Notes: generated from the sequence alone by a model not told the origin. A stretch of 64,000 nt of DNA from Terasakiella sp. SH-1 (GCF_004564135.1 NZ_CP038255.1:2653501-2717500), one strand, 5' to 3'; counted from the first letter of the stretch, positions 9,108 to 19,619 are shown. Translations and numbers: made by a program.

Positions 9108-11570
9108 TTACCCTTTAATCGCTGCGGCCAGTTCCTTGTCAAAGGACATGATGTGGTTGACCCACCAGCTGCTGAGCAAGCCAGTCAGATCGACCTCGGC
9201 ATCGGCCTCTCCCTTTTGATATTTTTTGTAGAGAACATCCAAACGTTTGACAAAGCCTTCATGGGCTTGTTTATGCTTGGCATAGTCCACATAGTTCATT
9301 TGCTGCATCACTTCTTCTTCTGAACCGAAATGGGTTTGGGTGTAATGATACAATTCATCAAAGGCAATTTGGATATCTTGTGCACTGGCCTGTGTTTTCA
9401 TGAAACGATAAAGCTGATTGACCATCCCTAATAGTTTCTTATGGTCATCATCAATTTCATCCACACCAAAGGCCAGATCATCACTCCACTGAACCAAATC
9501 TTTCATGTCCGTATTCTGATCGAACTGAACATTTTGCAGGAATTCAGTCACTTTCTTGCGCAGTAACACCCCTTGTTCAGACAGGGCTCCGGATGCCTGA
9601 CCGATATTAACCGATGCCATTTCAGAACGTTCTGCAGATTCTACCACATGGGTGATCTCATAAGACACATTTTGCGTCCCTTGAGATGCCTCTTCCACAT
9701 TGCGGGCAATCTCTTTTGTCGCCGCACTTTGTTCTTCAACCGCTGCTGAAATTGAAGCTGAAATTTCATTCACCTCACCAATGGCACGTGACACATTGCC
9801 AATCGCCATTACCGATGCATTGGTCGAAGACTGGACTTCAGAGATTTGCTTGGTGATTTCTTCGGTTGCCTTGGATGTCTGATTGGCCAGATTTTTCACC
9901 TCTTGGGCTACAACGGCAAAACCTTTACCAGCTTCGCCGGCACGCGCCGCCTCAATGGTGGCGTTCAAGGCGAGCATGTTGGTCTGATCGGCAATATCAT
10001 TAATGAGATCAACAATCTCCCCGATCTTACCCACATTATTTTCCAGAATACGTATTTTCTGCGAGGTATCATCAGCTTCATGCACCGCCGTTGTGGCAGA
10101 AGCCGCCGCATTCGTCACCTGCGAAGAAATCTCAGAAATTGACGCCGATAATTCTTCTGCCGCACTGGCAACCGTTTCCACATTGCCCGAAGCCCGTTCA
10201 GCCGAAGCCGCCACCGTGGCCGATTGAACCTTGGTATCCTGTGCAATGCCATTCATTTCAACAGAGGTATCCTGCATGGTCACATCTGCATGGGACAAGC
10301 CATCCAAAACCGTCACCATCGTTAACTCAAAATCCTGGATATAGCCTTCGAGTAACTTCTGGCGACGTTGCTTTTCTTCCTGTTCCGCAACTTTTTCCTG
10401 ATTGAGGCGACCTGCATCAATCAAACCGCTTTTGAAGACTTCCACCGCCTGGGCCATTTCCCCAATTTCATCATGGCGATCAACCCCATCCACGACGGTT
10501 TCATGTTCCCCTTTGGACAAAGCAGTCATCACATCCGTCAAGGCATGAATGGGGTTCGTAATACCATTGACGATCTGCATGACAACAACCACTGTCACCA
10601 CAAGTAAAGCCAAGGTTACAAAGAGGGCAAAATAAAATGCCCCTTCTGCTGCCGTACGAATATCTGTTGCCAAAGCCACCAAATCTTCGGCAATACGATT
10701 TTCAACAGTTTTTAACAAGTTGATTTTCTTGGTGATCGTATCGAACCAGTAGGGGCCTTCAATCCCTTCTGTTGTGCCTGTCACCGGGCTTTCAATCGCA
10801 ATTTTGCGCATGCGATTAACATCATCGACCGCTGCTCCTTGCACAGTGGCCTGATAAAAAGCAATTTGTTCAGATGTTGCAAAAACACGAAAACGGCTCA
10901 AGAACGTATTTTGCATAGCAATCAATTGCAGGAACTTGCGATAGATCACAGGCTTGAACTTCCCGGCGCTAAACCCGCCAGAACCCATGGCCCGTTCAAT
11001 CCCGGCGCGTTCCTTAGCCTGCAAAAAAGCGGTATAAGATGCAATGGCACCTGTAACTTGCGCATCATCACTCAACACAGCCATTTCTTCAATGATACTT
11101 AAAAGCTTGGCAATGGTCGGGGTATAATACCCCGCCATCTGCGGAATTGTCAGCTCAAGGCCAGACACCTGTTTACGCTTGCCTTCCAGTTTTTCCAGCG
11201 CGCCACTGGCGGCCGTCATCTTTCCTTTTAAGGCATCACTGAAATCATCAATGGGGAACGCCTTGAACGCCTGCTGCAAGACGCCATATTTGATATCGCT
11301 TTCCTGGCGTTGATTAGCCAGCTTATCCTGAAATTTTTGTCCCTTACCGCCAATAAAGCCCGCAGATGTTCCGCGTTCTTTTTGCAATTCATGGACAAGG
11401 GCACTGATAGTGGGAGCTAAATCCGCCAAGGTGGTCAAGCGCGTCATGTTGGTGGAGACATCACGCTTATCCAACACAATGGACCCTGCAAAAAACAACA
11501 AACCAATTACAGGTAACGCCATCGCCAAAATAATGCGTGAACGAATTTTCATATTATTCAATGAAGACAT
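9108..11570 (-). CDS. Methyl-accepting chemotaxis protein with NIT sensor and C-terminal hemerythrin
   Basis: An 820-residue receptor. It has an N-terminal membrane segment (about 12-32), a periplasmic NIT-type helical sensor ([18 protein letters not shown] is the family hallmark, expected to bind nitrate/nitrite), a second membrane segment (about 310-335), HAMP (about 335-390), an MCP signalling domain ([20 protein letters not shown] then [15 protein letters not shown]), and a C-terminal bacteriohemerythrin (about 690-815). The last shows the di-iron ligands in [28 protein letters not shown] and NHIMSFD. The combination suggests taxis to nitrogen oxides together with oxygen or redox sensing. 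That reading is inference; the domains are plain. Confidence 0.9.
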   Translation of the reverse strand: MSSLNNMKIRSRIILAMALPVIGLLFFAGSIVLDKRDVSTNMTRLTTLADLAPTISALVHELQKERGTSAGFIGGKGQKFQDKLANQRQESDIKYGVLQQAFKAFPIDDFSDALKGKMTAASGALEKLEGKRKQVSGLELTIPQMAGYYTPTIAKLLSIIEEMAVLSDDAQVTGAIASYTAFLQAKERAGIERAMGSGGFSAGKFKPVIYRKFLQLIAMQNTFLSRFRVFATSEQIAFYQATVQGAAVDDVNRMRKIAIESPVTGTTEGIEGPYWFDTITKKINLLKTVENRIAEDLVALATDIRTAAEGAFYFALFVTLALLVVTVVVVMQIVNGITNPIHALTDVMTALSKGEHETVVDGVDRHDEIGEMAQAVEVFKSGLIDAGRLNQEKVAEQEEKQRRQKLLEGYIQDFELTMVTVLDGLSHADVTMQDTSVEMNGIAQDTKVQSATVAASAERASGNVETVASAAEELSASISEISSQVTNAAASATTAVHEADDTSQKIRILENNVGKIGEIVDLINDIADQTNMLALNATIEAARAGEAGKGFAVVAQEVKNLANQTSKATEEITKQISEVQSSTNASVMAIGNVSRAIGEVNEISASISAAVEEQSAATKEIARNVEEASQGTQNVSYEITHVVESAERSEMASVNIGQASGALSEQGVLLRKKVTEFLQNVQFDQNTDMKDLVQWSDDLAFGVDEIDDDHKKLLGMVNQLYRFMKTQASAQDIQIAFDELYHYTQTHFGSEEEVMQQMNYVDYAKHKQAHEGFVKRLDVLYKKYQKGEADAEVDLTGLLSSWWVNHIMSFDKELAAAIKG

Positions 11571-11779
11571 CTTCCCCCTCTTTACGCGCCAGTTTCAAAG
11601 TTAAGAGTACGGTTATGTCTAAGTTTATAGCAGGTCAAAGAAATAACGCAGAAAGCGATAGTTCAATTTCCTTTCAACCGCACATCCCGAACGTTACCAC
11701 GAATGTAGCATCTAACAAAGGATTGTTTGGTACTTTTGAGCTAGGGAAAACCCCTTATTTTCAAGAAAAAGAACGAGCT

Positions 11780-12274
11780 TTAGTTCGCCTGTTCCTTATC
11801 TGCCATTTTGGGAATTGAAATCACCTCAATTCCTTCATCCCGCAGGTCTTCTGTTTCCTGCTGGGTGGCCTCACCATAAATATCGCGCATCTCGCTATCA
11901 CCGTAATGCATAGCGCGGGCTTCGTCTGCGAATTGTTCACCCACATATTCGCAATTATCTTCCACATGCTTTTGAATGGTGCTAACCACTTCCATAAATG
12001 CCTGTGCAGCGTCTTGCGGGTCAGCCCCGTCTCGCATATCACTGGCAGCTTTTTCAGCTGCCTGAATGGCCTTTTCCTGGTCTTGAGAGGTACGCACCTG
12101 CACATCCTTGCGAGAGGCAACAGCCGGGGCCATCATAGCCTTGCGGATTTGATCATTTTCACAAAACGGGCACTGGATTTCACCGTGGGCGGCCTGCTCA
12201 TCAAAGGCAGCACTATCGCGAAACCATGCTTCGAATTGGTGATCATGTTCACAAAGCAGCTGATAGCAAATCAT
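11780..12274 (-). CDS. DUF1178 family protein
   Basis: A 164-residue cytoplasmic protein starting MICYQLLCEHDHQFEAWF, with CPFCENDQIRKAMMAPAV, and ending in an acidic tail. This matches DUF1178, a family conserved across alpha- and betaproteobacteria. The paired cysteines (CPFC) and the early Cys/His residues look like a zinc ribbon. No function is known. It is divergent from the M48 protease gene. The 209 bp between its stop and the chemoreceptor start hold no gene that I can see. Confidence 0.8.
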   Translation of the reverse strand: MICYQLLCEHDHQFEAWFRDSAAFDEQAAHGEIQCPFCENDQIRKAMMAPAVASRKDVQVRTSQDQEKAIQAAEKAASDMRDGADPQDAAQAFMEVVSTIQKHVEDNCEYVGEQFADEARAMHYGDSEMRDIYGEATQQETEDLRDEGIEVISIPKMADKEQAN

Positions 12275-12437
12275 CGTCTGTCATACTCAAGATTATCAGA
12301 AGTGGGGCGGGTGTATCCTTTTTTTACGCTGACCTCAAGTAAAATAGCATAAAATTCAAGCTTTGACCTGTCTGGATTTTTGCTTATCTTTCTAAAAAAG
12401 GTACCATCTCTTTGGTTCTATGCGATTGGTGAAATAG

Positions 12438-13892
12438 ATGAAGAAATTATATCTCCTGGCTGCTTTGGCCCTCTTGGCTTTTTCCACATCCGGTTGTTCA
12501 GTCAATCCGGCTACTGGACAACAAAGCTTTACCGGCCTGATGTCCAGTGATGAAGAAATTCAGGTGGGTCGACAAGAGCACCCCAAGATTTTACGCCAAT
12601 ATGGCGGAGCCTACGATCATGAAGCCATCAGCAAATATGTTGATGATCTGGGCCAGCGTCTTGCCAAAGTTTCAGAACTCCCCAATCTCAAATGGACTTT
12701 CACGGTTTTGGATGATCCCATCATCAATGCCTTTGCCCTGCCCGGTGGCTATATTTATATCAGTCGCGGCCTGATCGGTCTGGCAGAAAATGAAGCTGAA
12801 CTGGCCGCGGTGCTCGGCCATGAAATTGGTCATGTCACCGCCCGTCACACAGCCCAGCGCTATAGCCAGTCAGTCTTAACAGGGGTAGGCGCAACCATTT
12901 TAGGGATCGTTGTCGGTGGACCGGCAGGTGATCTTGCCAATTTTGCCGGACAAGCCTATATCGCCAGCTATTCACGCGGTCATGAGATGGAAGCTGACAT
13001 GCTGGGCATGCGCTATATGACCCGTCTGGGCTATGACCCAAAGGCATCAGCCTCTTTCTTTAAAAAGCTGGCGGAACATACGGAACTGGAAGCCCGCATG
13101 AAGGGCAAAAAAGGCGAACAGAGCCACTATTCCATTTTTTCCACCCACCCTGATACACGTATCCGCATTCAGGAATCAGAAAAAATTGCCAAAACCTATC
13201 CCGCAGACCTTGACCTGATTAACCGGCGGACGTTCCTCGCCCTTATTGACGGGCTGGATTATGGGGAAAGCGTCAAACAGGGGATCATTGACGGCCAAAC
13301 CTTTATTCATCGCGATTTACGCATGGAATTCACGGTTCCCCAGGGCTTTACCTATCATAACAGTCCAACCCTTTTAATTGCGACCCATAACAATGGCAGT
13401 GCCATTAAATTTGACTTGGGTGACAAATCATACGGTCGCTTGCCCATGACGCGTTATCTCACCGAAGTCTGGGGGAAAAAGTTAAATCTCGTTGAAGTGG
13501 AACGCTTAAACATCAATGGTATGGAGGCCGCAACCGGGCGCACCCAAATCCGCACCAAAAGCGGATCAAAGCATTTGCGCTATCTCGCCATTGATGGAAA
13601 AGACCGTATTTTTCAGCTGACCTTTCTCACCCCTATTGGGCTGACCAACCAGATGAATGAAGATCTGCGTCGCACCACATATAGTTTTCGCCGCCTGTCC
13701 CACCGTGAAGCCGCACAGCTGCGCGGCTTTCACATCGGCCTGCATAAAGTCGGCCATCACGATAGCATTGCAAGTCTGGCCCAACGTATGAAAGTGGAAA
13801 AATTCCATACGGACTGGCTCAAGGTGCTCAATAAAGAAACCTTGTCCAATGGGCTTCAAAATGGGGAAATTATTAAATTGGTGACCCGCTAA
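12438..13892 (+). CDS. M48-family metalloprotease lipoprotein (BepA/YfgC-like)
   Basis: A 484-residue exported lipoprotein. A signal peptide ends in the lipobox STSGC (Cys20). The M48 zinc motif HEIGH lies at about 128-132, and the third ligand is in the SRGHEMEADMLGMRYM block. The C-terminal 60 residues (HKVGHHDSIASLAQRM to NGEIIKLV) look like a LysM-type domain, which would tether it to peptidoglycan. Related proteins such as BepA act in outer-membrane protein quality control. The last 20 bp overlap the 3' end of the convergent response regulator gene. Confidence 0.85.
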   Translation: MKKLYLLAALALLAFSTSGCSVNPATGQQSFTGLMSSDEEIQVGRQEHPKILRQYGGAYDHEAISKYVDDLGQRLAKVSELPNLKWTFTVLDDPIINAFALPGGYIYISRGLIGLAENEAELAAVLGHEIGHVTARHTAQRYSQSVLTGVGATILGIVVGGPAGDLANFAGQAYIASYSRGHEMEADMLGMRYMTRLGYDPKASASFFKKLAEHTELEARMKGKKGEQSHYSIFSTHPDTRIRIQESEKIAKTYPADLDLINRRTFLALIDGLDYGESVKQGIIDGQTFIHRDLRMEFTVPQGFTYHNSPTLLIATHNNGSAIKFDLGDKSYGRLPMTRYLTEVWGKKLNLVEVERLNINGMEAATGRTQIRTKSGSKHLRYLAIDGKDRIFQLTFLTPIGLTNQMNEDLRRTTYSFRRLSHREAAQLRGFHIGLHKVGHHDSIASLAQRMKVEKFHTDWLKVLNKETLSNGLQNGEIIKLVTR

Positions 13893-14259
13893 TGTCAGTC
13901 ACCAAACGCTTGATTGTTGCGTCCAGTTTATCTTTTTTAATCGGTTTAAGAATATAGCCCTTGGCCCCGGCATCCAGTGCATCCACAACCATTTCTTCCT
14001 GACCGTGCGAGGTCACCATAATGATTCTCGCCTCAGGGAAATGTTTACAAATCTTGCGGGTCGCATCCACACCGTTCATATCCGGCATGGTAATATCCAT
14101 AGTGACAAGATCAGGCTTGACCTTGGCATATCCTTTCAAGGCTTCTTCCCCTGTATCGGCCGTATACACAACGTTATGGCCCAGTTCGTCGATATATTTC
14201 GCAAGCTTTCTTTGGATAATCAGCGAGTCGTCCACGACCATGAAATTCAATCCAGTCAT
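13873..14259 (-). CDS. CheY-like single-domain response regulator
   Basis: A 128-residue receiver domain with no output domain. Acidic pair VVDDS, phosphoacceptor Asp near residue 55 in LVTMDITMPDMNG, the conserved Thr/Ser in IIMVTSHGQ and Lys in YILKPIKKDKL are all present. Such stand-alone receivers pass phosphate between kinases or act on motors. The divergent CheA-like kinase at 14,709 is the obvious partner by position; this pairing is inferred. Confidence 0.9.
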   Translation of the reverse strand: MTGLNFMVVDDSLIIQRKLAKYIDELGHNVVYTADTGEEALKGYAKVKPDLVTMDITMPDMNGVDATRKICKHFPEARIIMVTSHGQEEMVVDALDAGAKGYILKPIKKDKLDATIKRLVTDISGSPI

Positions 14260-14708
14260 ATCAAATCCCCACTCACCCGGTAAAACCCTCTTTATTCATT
14301 GTTCTTCATTTGTTGATCGTGGATTAATTCCACAAAAAAAACGGACTGTCCATATCCAACTAAAACCATTTTAATGAATAATCATGTTAAAAACAGTCTA
14401 AACGTCAATCATTTACATTAACAAAACAACCACTGGTCACACCAGAACAAAAATAAAAGATCACCCTAACACACTGATATACATTAATTTTATTTTCCAG
14501 ACTTCATCACCAATAGATCAAAAAGTGGATATTTATTCTACAAATTAGTTCAACCTTTTATCCATTGAGATAAACGCCTTATCCTAGTTTTAATTGAAAT
14601 TATTTTAGAAAAAACCATCCTAATAATTGCTCTTAATACACAATTAATCTAGGTTGATAGGTTCAAGAGAGTTTTCTTTCAAACTGTCGGCAGAAACAGA
14701 TCGCAAGA
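14260..14708. other. AT-rich intergenic region between response regulator and CheA-like kinase
   Basis: About 450 bp without a reading frame of note. It is strongly AT-rich compared with the flanking genes and must carry the two divergent promoters. I see no repeat, RNA gene or clear operator in it. Confidence 0.4.
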
Positions 14709-16265
14709 ATGAACGACGCGCAAGAACAAGACAGGCAGTTACAGCAACTGACAGAAGAACTGGAGCATTATAAAAAACAGCTTCAGGACCATCATCTTGC
14801 CACCAATCACCTTTTTGATGAACTGGGCATGGGGTTTCTCTATATCCGCTCAGACCTGATCGTCATGCCTTCCCTGTCGCCTGCCTGTCAAAAATTTTTC
14901 AATGACGATCCCTCAGGCCAAAATATTCTGGATGTTTTATGTGGCCCCGGCAGTGTGCTGGAAACAAAACGCAGCTTTTTTGAAAAAACCGTTGGTAAAA
15001 TTCTGGATGATCCCCATTCTCCCAAATCAGAAATGATGCTGGAACTTCTGCCCCAGGAAACCAAGGCCAACGACAAAGATATTGCGATCACCTATTCGGT
15101 ATCCGAAGATAACCAGCTGATGTTGATTTTTCGCGATATCACCACAGAAAAGGCCCTGCAAAAAGATCTGGAACGTCAGCGCCAGCGCCTTGAACAGGTT
15201 GTGCATGTTGTTTCTGACCGAGATGAGTTTGTAGAGATTTTTCAGGAACTGGAAAATTTCGTTTATGGTGATCTGGAAAGTATTTTACAAACGGACTATA
15301 GCGATAGTGAAAAGCTGGATATCCTTTATCGCCGCGTCCATACTTTCAAGGGCCTGTTTGCTCAGTTTGCCTTTTATCTGTTGCCCAAGGCATTCCACGA
15401 TCTTGAAGAAGAGCTGCGTGCCCTTAAAGACAACCCTGCCCTTGACTGTGATCTTCTCAGAAATACCATCTTCAATGCAAACCTGGTCGAAGTCCTTTTG
15501 ATGGATATGAACGTCGTGTTTGATACACTTGGCGAAGAATTCATTGATGAAGGGGTCGGCGTGCGGGTACTGGAAGATGACATCCAGTTTATTGACCAGC
15601 AATTCATCAGCTTCTTTCATGATCATCCGCAGCTCCAAGACCATCAATCTATGGTCAACTTGCTGAACAAGTGGCGCGCGATCGGCACATGTGATTTCAA
15701 GGAGCTGCTGGATTCACAACTAGATAGCCTGCCCCAGCTTGCCCAAAAACTGGATAAGGAAATTCATCCCATCCGTATTGAAGGCGATATGATCAAGGTC
15801 GACCCCAATGCCTATCGCCCCTTTACCAAAACCCTGATCCATGTTTTTCGCAATGCCATTGATCACGGTATTGAAAATATCGAAGAACGTGAAGAACTGG
15901 AAAAGGAAGAAGAAGGCACCATTCAATGCACCACCCATCTCAAAGACGCCTGTATTGAACTGGTCATCAAAGATGATGGGCAAGGGATTGACCCCAACCG
16001 CATGAGACAAAAGGCTGTTTCCCTTGGTCTCTATAGTGAAGAAGACGTACAGGCCATGAATGACAAGCAAGCCATGCGCCTGATTTTTGCGGATCGTTTT
16101 TCAACCGCACAACAGGTCACAGACATTTCCGGGCGCGGTGTTGGTCTGGCCTCTGTCTTGATGGAGGTGGAAAACCTCAATGGCACGGTAGAGATTGATA
16201 GCGAAATTGGGCAAGGCACTACTTTTACATTTACCTTGCCCTTGATCGCTTCCCATTATCAGTGA
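14709..16265 (+). CDS. CheA-like histidine kinase with PAS-like and Hpt domains
   Basis: A 518-residue cytoplasmic protein. Order: an N-terminal coiled coil (about 3-30), a PAS-like sensor region (about 35-145), a second coiled coil (about 146-170), an Hpt-type domain with YRRVHTFKGLFAQF (phospho-His near 211), and a CheA-type ATPase (about 355-515) with FRNAIDHGIEN, DDGQGID and SGRGVGLASV boxes. It lacks the CheW-like P5 domain of true CheA, so it probably does not sit in chemoreceptor arrays. The divergent CheY-like gene is a likely phosphotransfer partner. Confidence 0.85.
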   Translation: MNDAQEQDRQLQQLTEELEHYKKQLQDHHLATNHLFDELGMGFLYIRSDLIVMPSLSPACQKFFNDDPSGQNILDVLCGPGSVLETKRSFFEKTVGKILDDPHSPKSEMMLELLPQETKANDKDIAITYSVSEDNQLMLIFRDITTEKALQKDLERQRQRLEQVVHVVSDRDEFVEIFQELENFVYGDLESILQTDYSDSEKLDILYRRVHTFKGLFAQFAFYLLPKAFHDLEEELRALKDNPALDCDLLRNTIFNANLVEVLLMDMNVVFDTLGEEFIDEGVGVRVLEDDIQFIDQQFISFFHDHPQLQDHQSMVNLLNKWRAIGTCDFKELLDSQLDSLPQLAQKLDKEIHPIRIEGDMIKVDPNAYRPFTKTLIHVFRNAIDHGIENIEEREELEKEEEGTIQCTTHLKDACIELVIKDDGQGIDPNRMRQKAVSLGLYSEEDVQAMNDKQAMRLIFADRFSTAQQVTDISGRGVGLASVLMEVENLNGTVEIDSEIGQGTTFTFTLPLIASHYQ

Positions 16266-16268
16266 TTT

Positions 16269-16883
16269 TTATGCTGCCAGCGCTGCATCCATGTCAGCTT
16301 CTGCCCCTGCGATGGCCGCTGCAACTGCCTCTTCTCCCATGGCAATGCCGTTTGCCTGAATTAAGGTGGTCCTGTTCAGCCCCAAAAAGCCCATAACCGC
16401 TTGCATATAGGGCAAGACAAAATCCAGCTGCGGATACCCTTTTTCAGAATAATCCCCCCCACGGGCAGAAATCACATAAACGGGTTTCTCTTCAACCAGT
16501 CCCACCGGGCCAGTATCTGTATATTTAAACGTCTCCCCTGCACGGGCAATATGATCCACATATGCCTTAAGGCTGGATGGAATGCCAAAATTATGCATCG
16601 GTGCCCCGAAAACAATTGCATCTGCCTTTTTAAACTGGGCAATCAATTCATCTGAACGCTGCACATAGGCCATTTGCTCATCATTGCGTTGATCTTGCGG
16701 GGTAAAGAAAGCTCCTAGAATTTCCCCGTCAAGATGGGGCAAATCCAACTGTGTTACATCAATTTCGTCAACAACAGTCCCTGGGTTGGCCTTGCTATAT
16801 TTTTCAGCAAAGCTGGCTGTCAGTTTACGTGTGATGGAATGATCGCCCATCGGGCTGGAGTTAATAACAAGAAGCTTTGTCAT
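16269..16883 (-). CDS. azoR: FMN-dependent NADH-azoreductase
   Basis: A 204-residue flavodoxin-fold reductase with KLLVINSSPMGDHSITRKL at the N-terminus, FGAPMHNFGIPSSLKAYVD and VYVISARGGDYSE. All are AzoR hallmarks. It reduces azo bonds and quinones with NADH. It is convergent with the CheA-like kinase gene, with 3 bp between stop codons. Confidence 0.9.
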   Translation of the reverse strand: MTKLLVINSSPMGDHSITRKLTASFAEKYSKANPGTVVDEIDVTQLDLPHLDGEILGAFFTPQDQRNDEQMAYVQRSDELIAQFKKADAIVFGAPMHNFGIPSSLKAYVDHIARAGETFKYTDTGPVGLVEEKPVYVISARGGDYSEKGYPQLDFVLPYMQAVMGFLGLNRTTLIQANGIAMGEEAVAAAIAGAEADMDAALAA

Positions 16884-16995
16884 GGCTGGTTCTCTCTCTT
16901 TTTTCTGTCATAAATTCATCTGAAAGAGACAATGCCTGACAATAAGAGAAAAGATAATCCAGCCATTTTGAAACTAATTGTTTCATATAATAAAC

Positions 16996-17028
16996 AAACA
17001 GGGGTCCTGTATCACAGAACCCCTGTTT
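16996..17028 (-). terminator. Intrinsic terminator of the Amt-chemoreceptor gene
   Basis: A perfect 10-bp inverted repeat (AAACAGGGGT at 16996-17005 and ACCCCTGTTT at 17019-17028) lies 20 bp past the stop of the minus-strand gene at 17,049. A T-rich run follows it on that strand. Confidence 0.75.
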
Positions 17029-17048
17029 GCCAGTGATGGCTTCGGGCT

Positions 17049-19541
17049 TTATTCCGCCGCCTCTTGCGCCATCTTGTGCAGGGACAGGCTTCCCACCAGC
17101 TTGTTCAGCTCGGCTGCGGATTTCGAAATTTCTTCCGCTTCACCTTTCAGGTCACGAGCCTGTGTATGACTGAGACTGGCTGCCTGTTTCACATCCAAAA
17201 TCCCCTCATTCAGGTTTCCTGTCTGATTGGCAGCAACACCCGCCATGCCTGAGGCTTCATGGGTGTTTTGCGCCACACGGTTGATTTCAGAAGCCACATG
17301 GCTTGTCATATCCGTCATGTCATTCAAACGACCGGAAATCCGATTGGCTGCGGTTGTTTGGCGCCCCACAGCCATGTTAATACCATCTGCGGTCTCATTC
17401 ACATTTTCAACGAGACCCGCAATTTTTTCCATCACATTCACCGCATCATTGGCACCGGACTGCATGGTTGAGACACGCTGTTCAATGTCTGCAATTGCCC
17501 TGGCTGTCTGATCGGCCAGTTTCTTGACTTCACCGGCAACAACCGCAAAACCTTTGCCGGCTTCACCACTGCGCGCCGCTTCAATTGTCGCATTCAAGGC
17601 CAGCATATTGGTCTGGTTTGCGATATCACTAATCAGGTTGAGAACTGCCCCTGTAGAGCTGGCGGCTTCACCCAGGGCCTTCATCTTGTCACGGCCATCA
17701 CGTACTTCGCCAACCGCATTGCTCAGCAAGGTTTGCGTCTGCCCTGTGGAAGATGAAATCTCGTCAATAGAACCAACAACGGCACGGATTTCATTGGCAA
17801 CACTTTGCACTGTGGCTGACATTTCATCGGCATTTTGGGCAATGGATTGCGCCAGTTGTCCGGCTTCACCAACACCCCCGGCCATGCGGTCCATATCACC
17901 GGATACACTTTGCGTCGTGCTTTCCAGTTCAAAGGCCCGTGATTGGGTTTGTTCAGCCTGTGCACTCAGTTCTGTCGACATGCTCGCCAGATTTTGTGAT
18001 GCGCTGACCAAAACTTCCGTCGTGCTTTTCATCCCCGTAACAAGGGAGGCATTACGGTCCATGAGGCGTTTGAAATAAAATGCAATTTCATCGGCCTCAT
18101 CCGCTGCGATAAAATTTGCGTGGGGTTCCTCTTCTCCTTGAGAACCGGCAAAGACATGTTCCATTTCACGCAGGACATGAGAGGCCCCCATGGTGGCGGC
18201 ATGTTCTGCAAAGTTCAAACCGTTCAGTTCGTCCTGTTCAGAAACACGCATTCCACCATCAAACATGTTATTTATCACCTTTAAAATGATGTAAGGCAGA
18301 ACGAAAGCCCAAACAAAGGCTGTTCCCACACCAATGGCCTGCACACCTAACTGCGCCCACATGCCCATTTCAAATGTTCCCGCCGGGGCAACAACGGCCA
18401 AGGCCAGTGTTCCGAACGCCCCTGCAACACCATGCACAGAAACCGCCCCAACGACATCATCTGCCTTAAGCTTTTTCTCAAGGAAATCAGCGGCAAGTAC
18501 TACAACAACGGCACTTCCGGCACCGATCACAACGGCCCCCCACATGGTCACAACATCACAGCCTGCCGTGATCCCGACAAGACCACCCAGCACACCGTTA
18601 ATGGAACGATCCGGGCGGTAATGCCCATCCACGCGACGACCGAGCACAAGACCGAAGAGCCCACCGATGGCCCCGGCAACAACCGTATTGGCAATAATAT
18701 GGGCAAAGGCTGGCGTTCCCGCTGTGGTCGATCCGCCATTAAAGCCGATCCAGCCAATCCATAAAATGATACAGCCAAATGTTGCCAAAACGGGGCTGTG
18801 ACCGTTGATTTCCACAGGTTTGCCACTTTGGTCATAACGTCCAAGACGTGGACCGATCACCAAAACAGCGGCCAAGGCCACCCAGCCACCGATCGAGTGC
18901 ACAACAGTAGAGCCTGCAAAATCAACAAAGCCCATCGCGGCTAGAAACGGCTCGTTATCACTATTAAGAAGATTACCCCACGCCCAGTGGCCGTAAACCG
19001 GATAAATCAACAAAGCGATCAACAAAGTGACGGACAGATAACCGCCAAATTTCATCCGTTCTGCGACTGCACCAGAAACGATTGTGGCCGCAGTTCCGCA
19101 AAAAACCACCTGGAAAACAAAGAACGTAAAGGTCCAGTCTTCAACCTGATCAAAGGCCAACAGCTCCCAGTCCAGCCCGATCAGACCGCCAAAGGAAGAC
19201 CCAAACATAAGCATAAAGCCAACCGCCCCGAAACAAACGGTTGCCAGAATAAAGTCGGCAATATTTTTTTGTGCAACGTTAATTGAGTTTTTGGAACGAA
19301 CGAGCCCCGCCTCCAGCAACAGAAAACCACCCTGCATAAAGAACACCAGACAAGCTGCAATCATTGTCCAGATATGGTCGATATTGACCTGTTTTTGATT
19401 TAATTCATTTTCAAGAAAGGTCAGACGTTCTTCGAGCGCTTTTGCATCCATTGCAATTGCATCGCCAATAGCGACAGAAATACTTACGGCGACAAGCATG
19501 AAGAAAACGACCGCCTTTGGTGCGTTTTTCAATACCAACAT
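17049..19541 (-). CDS. Ammonium transporter fused to a methyl-accepting chemoreceptor domain
   Basis: From the ATG at 19541 (good GGAGA site 6 nt upstream; an earlier in-frame Met at 19589 has no such site) the protein has 830 residues. A signal peptide and a short coiled coil precede a full Amt/Rh domain (about 45-440). This keeps VDFAGSTVVHSIGGWVA and GAVSVHGVAGAFGTLA, the twin-histidine pore residues, and GGSTTAGTPAFAH. The C-terminal half is an MCP signalling domain with [20 protein letters not shown] and [17 protein letters not shown]. It has no HAMP. The likely role is an ammonium sensor feeding a chemotaxis array, with or without transport. A sigma-54-like promoter precedes it. Confidence 0.9.
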   Translation of the reverse strand: MLVLKNAPKAVVFFMLVAVSISVAIGDAIAMDAKALEERLTFLENELNQKQVNIDHIWTMIAACLVFFMQGGFLLLEAGLVRSKNSINVAQKNIADFILATVCFGAVGFMLMFGSSFGGLIGLDWELLAFDQVEDWTFTFFVFQVVFCGTAATIVSGAVAERMKFGGYLSVTLLIALLIYPVYGHWAWGNLLNSDNEPFLAAMGFVDFAGSTVVHSIGGWVALAAVLVIGPRLGRYDQSGKPVEINGHSPVLATFGCIILWIGWIGFNGGSTTAGTPAFAHIIANTVVAGAIGGLFGLVLGRRVDGHYRPDRSINGVLGGLVGITAGCDVVTMWGAVVIGAGSAVVVVLAADFLEKKLKADDVVGAVSVHGVAGAFGTLALAVVAPAGTFEMGMWAQLGVQAIGVGTAFVWAFVLPYIILKVINNMFDGGMRVSEQDELNGLNFAEHAATMGASHVLREMEHVFAGSQGEEEPHANFIAADEADEIAFYFKRLMDRNASLVTGMKSTTEVLVSASQNLASMSTELSAQAEQTQSRAFELESTTQSVSGDMDRMAGGVGEAGQLAQSIAQNADEMSATVQSVANEIRAVVGSIDEISSSTGQTQTLLSNAVGEVRDGRDKMKALGEAASSTGAVLNLISDIANQTNMLALNATIEAARSGEAGKGFAVVAGEVKKLADQTARAIADIEQRVSTMQSGANDAVNVMEKIAGLVENVNETADGINMAVGRQTTAANRISGRLNDMTDMTSHVASEINRVAQNTHEASGMAGVAANQTGNLNEGILDVKQAASLSHTQARDLKGEAEEISKSAAELNKLVGSLSLHKMAQEAAE

Positions 19542-19603
19542 TGGTACTCTCCATTCCATTTTAATTTTCAGCCGATAACAAATCGGCAATTACAAAGTAA
19601 AAT

Positions 19604-19619
19604 AGCAAGAGAGATGCCA
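19604..19619 (-). promoter_or_regulatory. Sigma-54 (RpoN) promoter for the Amt-chemoreceptor gene
   Basis: On the minus strand the sequence TGGCATCTCTCTTGCT matches the consensus TGGCAYR-N4-TTGCW, with GG and GC exactly 12 bp apart. It lies 63 nt upstream of the chosen ATG at 19541. Sigma-54 control, usually through NtrC, is normal for ammonium transporters, which supports nitrogen-limited expression. No NtrC site was identified with confidence. Confidence 0.75.
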
